This document shows, one piece after another, positions 6,682 through 10,605 of a stretch of DNA of 10,605 nucleotides. The translations under genes were made by a program, and so were the position numbers. The notes under the pieces were generated by a model that did not search any database, was not told the origin of the DNA, and saw only the letters and a program-made list of their open reading frames with translations. This stretch comes from an uncultured bacterium (GTDB lineage Bacteria > Actinomycetota > Coriobacteriia > Coriobacteriales > Coriobacteriaceae), in assembly GCA_905216075.1 (NCBI GenBank), contig CAJMSO010000040.1, positions 1-10,605 of the forward strand. Reading direction: 5' to 3'. Numbering within the stretch: position 1 is the first letter of the stretch; each line of letters starts with the position of its first letter.

Positions 6682-8277
6682 ATGGAGACGAACGTTATCT
6701 GGCGCAACGCCCGCGCGGCCGTTATTGAGCTCGACGACGGTGGCTACTTTACCTGTGCCGATACGTGGGAGATCTTTGTCAACGATGAGCCCGTCGGTAC
6801 CACGAATACGGTCGAGACCTATGTTGACGGCCTGGTTCCCGGCAAGCGCAACCTGATCCGCTTTGTCTGCGGCGAGCGCGAGCTGAGCGTGGGCGTCACC
6901 ACGCCCGCGGAGCCCTTTACCATCAACGTTCGCGACTGCGGCGCCAAAGGCGATGCCGAGCACGATGACACCACCAATATCCAGGCTGCCATCATGGCTT
7001 GTCCCAAGGGCGGGCGCGTGCTGATTCCCGCTGGCAACTACCGCATCAAGTCCCTCTTCCTTAAGAGCAATATCAACATCGAGCTCGCCGAGGGCGCGGT
7101 GCTGCTGGCCCGTCACGACCGCGCGGCGCTTGCCTACATTCCGGGCACGGTCACGGGTGACAAGGGCACCGGGTATGCCGGCACCGATATGCTGCCCCTG
7201 GGCCGCTGGGAGGGCGAGAGCTTTTCGACCTATTGCTCGACCTTTACGGGTCTGAGCGTGCACGACGTGTGCATCTATGGCCGCGGCGCCATCGACGGCC
7301 AGACCGATTTTGCCGAGGATAACTGGTGGAACAAGGACTTTAAGAATATCTTCCGCCCCGAGGAGGGCCGCGAGATCGCCCGCCCGCGCATGATCTTCCT
7401 GTCCGAGTGCCAAAACGTGAGCCTTGCCGGCTTTACCGTCCGCAACAGCCCAGCATGGAACATCCATCCCGTTCTGTGCGAACACGTCGATGCCCTGTGC
7501 CTGTCCATCGAGGGTCCCAAGAACTCCCACAACACCGACGGCTTCGATCCCGAGAGCTGTGGCTTTGTTCGCATCCTAGGTTGCCAGTTCTCGGTGGGCG
7601 ACGACTGCATCGCCATCAAGAGCGGCAAACTGGGCATTGAGCCCGAGCTTCGTCCCGCCACGCATGACGTGTTGATCGCTCACTGCTACATGCACGACGG
7701 TCATGGCGCCGTGGTGTTGGGGTCCGAGGCTGCCGGCGGCATCAAGGACCTCACCGTGAGCAAGTGCCTCTTTGAGCGCACCGACCGCGGCCTGCGCGTT
7801 AAGACTCGTCGCGGTCGCGGCAAGGACGCCGTCAACGAGGGCATCACCTTTGAGCACATTCGCATGGACGAGGTGCTCACGCCTTTCGTGGTCAATTCGT
7901 TCTACTTCTGCGATAAGGACGGCAAGACCGACTATGTCCAGAGCCGCGACGCGGTGCCCGTCGACGACCGTACGCCCGGCTTTGGCGCCACGACGTTCCG
8001 CGACATCGAGGCCACCAACTGCCACGCGGCCGCGGCCTATATCACGGGACTGCCCGAGAGCAAGGTGACGCGCCTGACGTTCCAGGATGTCCATGTGACC
8101 TTTGCCGCCGATGCCGAGCCCTTTGTGCCAGCCATGGCCTGTGGCGTGGAGCCGATGGTGCGCCAGGGCATCATCGCGCAGAACGTGAAAGTCCTCGACC
8201 TGCAAAATGTGGTGATCGAGGGTCAGGATGGCGATGAGCTGCAGCTCGAGAACGTCGATAAGATTGTCCGTTCCTAG
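6682..8277 (+). CDS. GH28 polygalacturonase, probably exo-acting and cytoplasmic
   Basis: This glycoside hydrolase family 28 enzyme would hydrolyse alpha-1,4 bonds of (oligo)galacturonides, likely releasing galacturonate or a digalacturonide from the non-reducing end. The 531-residue protein has a short N-terminal beta-rich domain (about 1-75, fibronectin III-like, ending near VGVTTPAEPF). A right-handed beta-helix follows, beginning with the DCGAKGD and GRVLIPAGNY signatures. All four GH28 catalytic motifs are present: NTDGFD at 284-289 (D286), GDDCIAIKSG from 306 (D307, D308), GHG at 340-342 (H341) and RVK at 372-374. The N-terminal extra domain resembles bacterial exo-polygalacturonases. 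No signal peptide is visible, so it should act inside the cell on imported oligomers. It lies between a transporter and two esterases. The family is very confident; exo-mode and localisation are inferences. GH28 also includes rhamnogalacturonases, but context favours homogalacturonan. Confidence 0.9.
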   Translation: METNVIWRNARAAVIELDDGGYFTCADTWEIFVNDEPVGTTNTVETYVDGLVPGKRNLIRFVCGERELSVGVTTPAEPFTINVRDCGAKGDAEHDDTTNIQAAIMACPKGGRVLIPAGNYRIKSLFLKSNINIELAEGAVLLARHDRAALAYIPGTVTGDKGTGYAGTDMLPLGRWEGESFSTYCSTFTGLSVHDVCIYGRGAIDGQTDFAEDNWWNKDFKNIFRPEEGREIARPRMIFLSECQNVSLAGFTVRNSPAWNIHPVLCEHVDALCLSIEGPKNSHNTDGFDPESCGFVRILGCQFSVGDDCIAIKSGKLGIEPELRPATHDVLIAHCYMHDGHGAVVLGSEAAGGIKDLTVSKCLFERTDRGLRVKTRRGRGKDAVNEGITFEHIRMDEVLTPFVVNSFYFCDKDGKTDYVQSRDAVPVDDRTPGFGATTFRDIEATNCHAAAAYITGLPESKVTRLTFQDVHVTFAADAEPFVPAMACGVEPMVRQGIIAQNVKVLDLQNVVIEGQDGDELQLENVDKIVRS

Positions 8278-8292
8278 CTGGAATTGATGACC

Positions 8293-8330
8293 GGGGCCGC
8301 ATTGCCGAAAAAATCGGCTATGCGGCCCTT
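8293..8330 (+). terminator. Hairpin after the GH28 gene, poor T-run
   Basis: GGGCCGCAT (8294-8302) pairs with ATGCGGCCC (8320-8328). After a 2x2 internal loop, CCGA (8305-8308) pairs with TCGG (8314-8317) around AAAAA. Only two T follow, so termination may be weak. It may instead protect the 3' end of the GH28 message. The esterase gene begins 43 bases later. Confidence 0.55.
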
Positions 8331-8360
8331 GTGCCATGCGGCCGCGCTACGCATCATAAC

Positions 8361-8367
8361 GAGAAGG
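8361..8367 (+). promoter_or_regulatory. Ribosome binding site fixing the esterase start
   Basis: GAGAAGG at 8361-8367 lies five bases before ATG 8373. An in-frame GTG at 8331 would begin right after the hairpin and add 14 residues with no family resemblance, so ATG 8373 is chosen. Confidence 0.65.
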
Positions 8368-8372
8368 TATAC

Positions 8373-9182
8373 ATGCTCAATAAAACGATTTGTGTCGGGG
8401 TCGATGGCTCGGATGCCGCGATCTCGTCCTATATTTTTGCTCCCACCGAGGATGCTTATGCCCTGGAACCCCGACCTGCAGTTTTGATTGTGCCGGGTGG
8501 GGGCTACGATCATATTTCGCCTCGCGAGGGCGAGCCGGTGGCGCTACGCTTACTTGCGATGGGGTATCAGGCTTTTGTTCTGGACTACTCGGTTGCGCCC
8601 GCCACCTATCCGCTTGCATTGCAAGAACTTGCGCGGGCGGTCGATACCGTGCGAAGTCATGCGACGGAGTTGTGCGTCGATCCCAATCGAATTACGGTCA
8701 TGGGTTTTTCGGCGGGTGGACACCTGGTTGGCTTGCTCGGGGCGCTTTGGGACAAACCTTGGCTTGCAGAGTCGATCGCGACATCGCCTGAGTCGATTCG
8801 GCCTGACGCACTTTGCTTGTGCTATCCGGTCGTAAGCTCGGGGACCTATGCTCATCGTGGTTCGTTTGAACACCTAACGGGTGCCGATGACGCTTTGGCT
8901 CAAAAGTTGTCAATCGAGAATATGGTGGGCGAGGGCTTCCCTCGTACGTTCTTGTGGCATACCGCCGATGATGCATCGGTGTCAGTTCAAAATAGCCTCC
9001 TTCTTGCGCAGGCTCTTGCCGACCACGGGATTGGCTTTAGCCTACATGTCTTTCCGCATGGAAAGCATGGGGCATCGCTCGCTTCGGCCTTAACGGCATT
9101 TAAGGGCTGCGCCGAGCATATTCAGCCACAGGTTCAGGGCTGGCCTGAGCAGTTCGCTGCCTGGGAGCGTGATGGACGATGA
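8373..9182 (+). CDS. Alpha/beta-hydrolase esterase, likely sugar/pectin acetylesterase
   Basis: A 269-residue serine hydrolase of the Aes/acetyl-xylan-esterase type. It has an oxyanion-hole stretch VPGGGYDH, then the nucleophile elbow GFSAGGH with S113, an acid in TADD (D200 the better candidate, D199 possible) and a C-terminal histidine in HGKHG (H232), all in the order expected for the fold. No signal peptide is seen, so it is cytoplasmic. Between GH28 and CE8 genes, removal of O-acetyl groups from imported oligogalacturonides is the natural role, but acyl specificity cannot be read from sequence. The stop overlaps the next start (ATGA, 9179-9182), so the two are translationally coupled. 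Codon use differs from the upstream genes: all four Asn codons are AAT, whereas uxaC uses AAC throughout, and ATT/TTT/TAT are frequent. This may mean lower expression or separate acquisition. The family call is sound; the substrate is inferred. Confidence 0.82.
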   Translation: MLNKTICVGVDGSDAAISSYIFAPTEDAYALEPRPAVLIVPGGGYDHISPREGEPVALRLLAMGYQAFVLDYSVAPATYPLALQELARAVDTVRSHATELCVDPNRITVMGFSAGGHLVGLLGALWDKPWLAESIATSPESIRPDALCLCYPVVSSGTYAHRGSFEHLTGADDALAQKLSIENMVGEGFPRTFLWHTADDASVSVQNSLLLAQALADHGIGFSLHVFPHGKHGASLASALTAFKGCAEHIQPQVQGWPEQFAAWERDGR

Positions 9183-10501
9183 GCGAAAGCATCTATACAC
9201 TGCGCGTTTCGAGGGCTGCGGCAGGAGCATATCCAACGATTTCCGATGCCTTGGCGGCAGCCGATCAACTCTATCCGGATGCCGAGCAACCGGTGACAAT
9301 CCATATCGAGCCGGGTGAGTACCGCGAACGGGTCGAGATTCATCGACCGTATGTGACGCTGGTGGGCGAGACGGCTGACAGCGTGCGTATCGTGGGCAGT
9401 CTGGGCGCCAAGATGCCCTCGGGGGACGGATCGGGCATTGACGGAAAGCTCGGCACCTTTAGGACCTATACCGTTTTGGTCGATGCCGACGACGTGCGGC
9501 TCGAGAACCTCACAATCGTCAACGATGCCGGCGACGGTCGCGAGGTGGGGCAGGCGATTGCCCTGTACGCCGACGGCGACCGTTTGGTGGTCGACGCCTG
9601 TTGCATTACGGGGCGCCAGGACACGCTGTTTTTGGGCCCGTTGCCCCCGCGCGAAGTCAAACCGGGCGGATTCATTGGGCCCAAGCAGTTTGCGCCGCGT
9701 CGGGTGGGCCGTCAGTATTTTCGACGCTGCCGGATTGAGGGCGACGTCGACTTTATCTTTGGCGGCGCGTGTGCCTATTTTGAGGGGTGCGAGATCCGCT
9801 CGCTCAACCGCAATATGGACGTGAACGGTTACGTGACGGCGGCATCGACGCCCGAGGGAGAGCCATATGGCTTCGTGTTCCACGGCTGCTCGTTTACAGC
9901 CGCGCAAGACGTGGCACCGGATTCGGTCTATTTGGGTCGTCCTTGGCGTGAGTGGGCCCAGACCGTGCTGATCGATTGCTGGCTGGGACAGCATATCAAG
10001 CGCGAAGGTTGGTGGGATTGGGCTAAGCCGGCGGCGCACGAGAGGGCGCACTACGCTGGTGCAAGCCTACATGGCCCGGCGAGTGATGCCGAAAACTGGG
10101 TGCCATGGGCGCACGAGCTCGATGCGACAGCCACTACCCGATACGCCCGCGAACAGGTGCTTTCCGGTGCGGACGGCTGGGACCCCGAAGGTGGCCCGGG
10201 CGACGCTGCGGAGACCGACAGTCTTTCCGATAACGGTCGCACGGTGCATATCGACACCTATTACGAAGACGAACTGGCGTTTCGTGAGCGCCTTAAGCGT
10301 GAGGGCCGCTCCGCCGCATTTAAGGGCACGACGCCCGAAGACTTTGAGGCATGGCAGATTGCGACGAGGGTTCGGCTGTTTGACCTGTTGGGCCTATCGA
10401 TTATGGATCGCGTGTCGATTGAGGCGCGCGAGCTCGATCGGGTGCAGATTGCCGGCGGTATCGTGCTCATCATCATCGGCCTCAGGGCGTTTTTATCATA
10501 A
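9179..10501 (+). CDS. CE8 pectin methylesterase with a truncated esterase-like C-terminal extension
   Basis: Carbohydrate esterase family 8 enzyme that demethylates galacturonate residues. It has 440 residues. The beta-helix domain (about 1-337) shows every CE8 motif: GEYRE at 46-50, QAIAL (Q125), QDTLF (Q147, D148), DVDFIFG with the nucleophile D191, and YLGRPW with R254 and W256. The domain ends with GADGWDPEG, usual for the family. No signal peptide is present, so it should act in the cytoplasm. After a Gly/Asp-rich linker (338-352), residues ~353-425 (YEDELAFRERLKREG, FEAWQIATRVRLFDLLGL) resemble the N-terminal segment of a different alpha/beta-hydrolase family. The protein then ends in the hydrophobic tail IVLIIIGLRAFLS without the catalytic parts of such a domain. 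This looks like a two-domain esterase cut short, or a fusion with a broken gene. The start ATG overlaps the previous stop. The CE8 call is very confident; the nature of the extension is an inference. Confidence 0.9.
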   Translation: MSESIYTLRVSRAAAGAYPTISDALAAADQLYPDAEQPVTIHIEPGEYRERVEIHRPYVTLVGETADSVRIVGSLGAKMPSGDGSGIDGKLGTFRTYTVLVDADDVRLENLTIVNDAGDGREVGQAIALYADGDRLVVDACCITGRQDTLFLGPLPPREVKPGGFIGPKQFAPRRVGRQYFRRCRIEGDVDFIFGGACAYFEGCEIRSLNRNMDVNGYVTAASTPEGEPYGFVFHGCSFTAAQDVAPDSVYLGRPWREWAQTVLIDCWLGQHIKREGWWDWAKPAAHERAHYAGASLHGPASDAENWVPWAHELDATATTRYAREQVLSGADGWDPEGGPGDAAETDSLSDNGRTVHIDTYYEDELAFRERLKREGRSAAFKGTTPEDFEAWQIATRVRLFDLLGLSIMDRVSIEARELDRVQIAGGIVLIIIGLRAFLS

Positions 10502-10605
10502 GCGGGGTGCGCTGCGGCCTGGAGCGAAGGCGTGCTGGGCGACAAGCGCGTGTTGCATGAGCACTTTTAATGCATGAGCGTCCTTATAGCGCAGTCGTCC
10601 TTATT
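10502..10605. other. Window end, no gene recognised; degenerate 17-bp periodicity
   Basis: Directly after the CE8 stop, the same frame is open for 22 more codons to a TAA at 10568, but this has no start and no recognised homology. From 10554 the sequence repeats loosely with a 17-bp period: TGCATGAGC occurs at 10554 and 10571, and CGTCCTTAT at 10579 and 10596. No terminator hairpin with a T-run is evident before the window ends. Confidence 0.35.

Noticed and set aside
1..10605. CRISPR array, tRNA, rRNA, insertion sequence or phage genes
   Set aside because: None seen: no regularly spaced long repeats, no transposase or integrase motifs, no cloverleaf. The window is metabolic throughout.

Overview
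The window is a dense pectin and galacturonate catabolic locus, with all seven genes on the + strand. GC-rich codon use (GAG, CTG, AAC and AAG dominate the first five genes), the gene content and the small-genome layout suggest a gut Actinomycetota of the Coriobacteriia, most like Collinsella. This assignment rests on sequence style only and is of moderate confidence.

Region 1 (1-4598) is the isomerase pathway for hexuronates, in the order uxaC, uxaB, uxaA. UxaC turns D-galacturonate into D-tagaturonate, UxaB reduces that to D-altronate, and UxaA dehydrates it to 2-keto-3-deoxygluconate (KDG). The KDG kinase and aldolase that would finish the pathway are not in the window. uxaC is open at the left edge: its likely start codon begins one base before position 1. 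Both intercistronic gaps carry GC-rich hairpins, and the unit ends in a perfect 13-bp stem terminator at 4647-4683.

Region 2 (4684-5007) is about 320 bases without a gene. It is the control region of the window. It holds three copies of a TGAACGTTCA palindrome (centres exactly 120 and 40 bp apart), a pair of CCGTTCAA direct repeats 21 bp apart, and promoter-like hexamers lying between or over the operators. The central-CG palindrome is of the kind bound by LacI-family regulators; no regulator gene is in the window.

Region 3 (5008-10501) encodes uptake and trimming of pectin fragments: a GPH-type (MFS_2) sugar:cation symporter, a GH28 exo-polygalacturonase-like hydrolase, an alpha/beta-hydrolase esterase and a CE8 pectin methylesterase. 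None of the three enzymes has a signal peptide. The simplest model is that esterified oligogalacturonides are imported whole, de-esterified and cut to galacturonate in the cytoplasm, then passed to UxaC-B-A. Strong hairpins follow the transporter gene (a terminator) and the GH28 gene. The esterase and CE8 genes overlap by 4 bases (ATGA) and must be translationally coupled.

The most unusual points are the operator trio with fixed spacing, the all-cytoplasmic set of pectin enzymes, and the C-terminus of the CE8 protein. After the normal end of the CE8 domain the protein runs on through a linker into what looks like the first ~80 residues of a second, different esterase domain, and stops abruptly in a hydrophobic tail. 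That suggests a truncated two-domain enzyme or a broken downstream gene. The last ~100 bases contain no recognisable gene, only a degenerate 17-bp periodicity that runs off the window.
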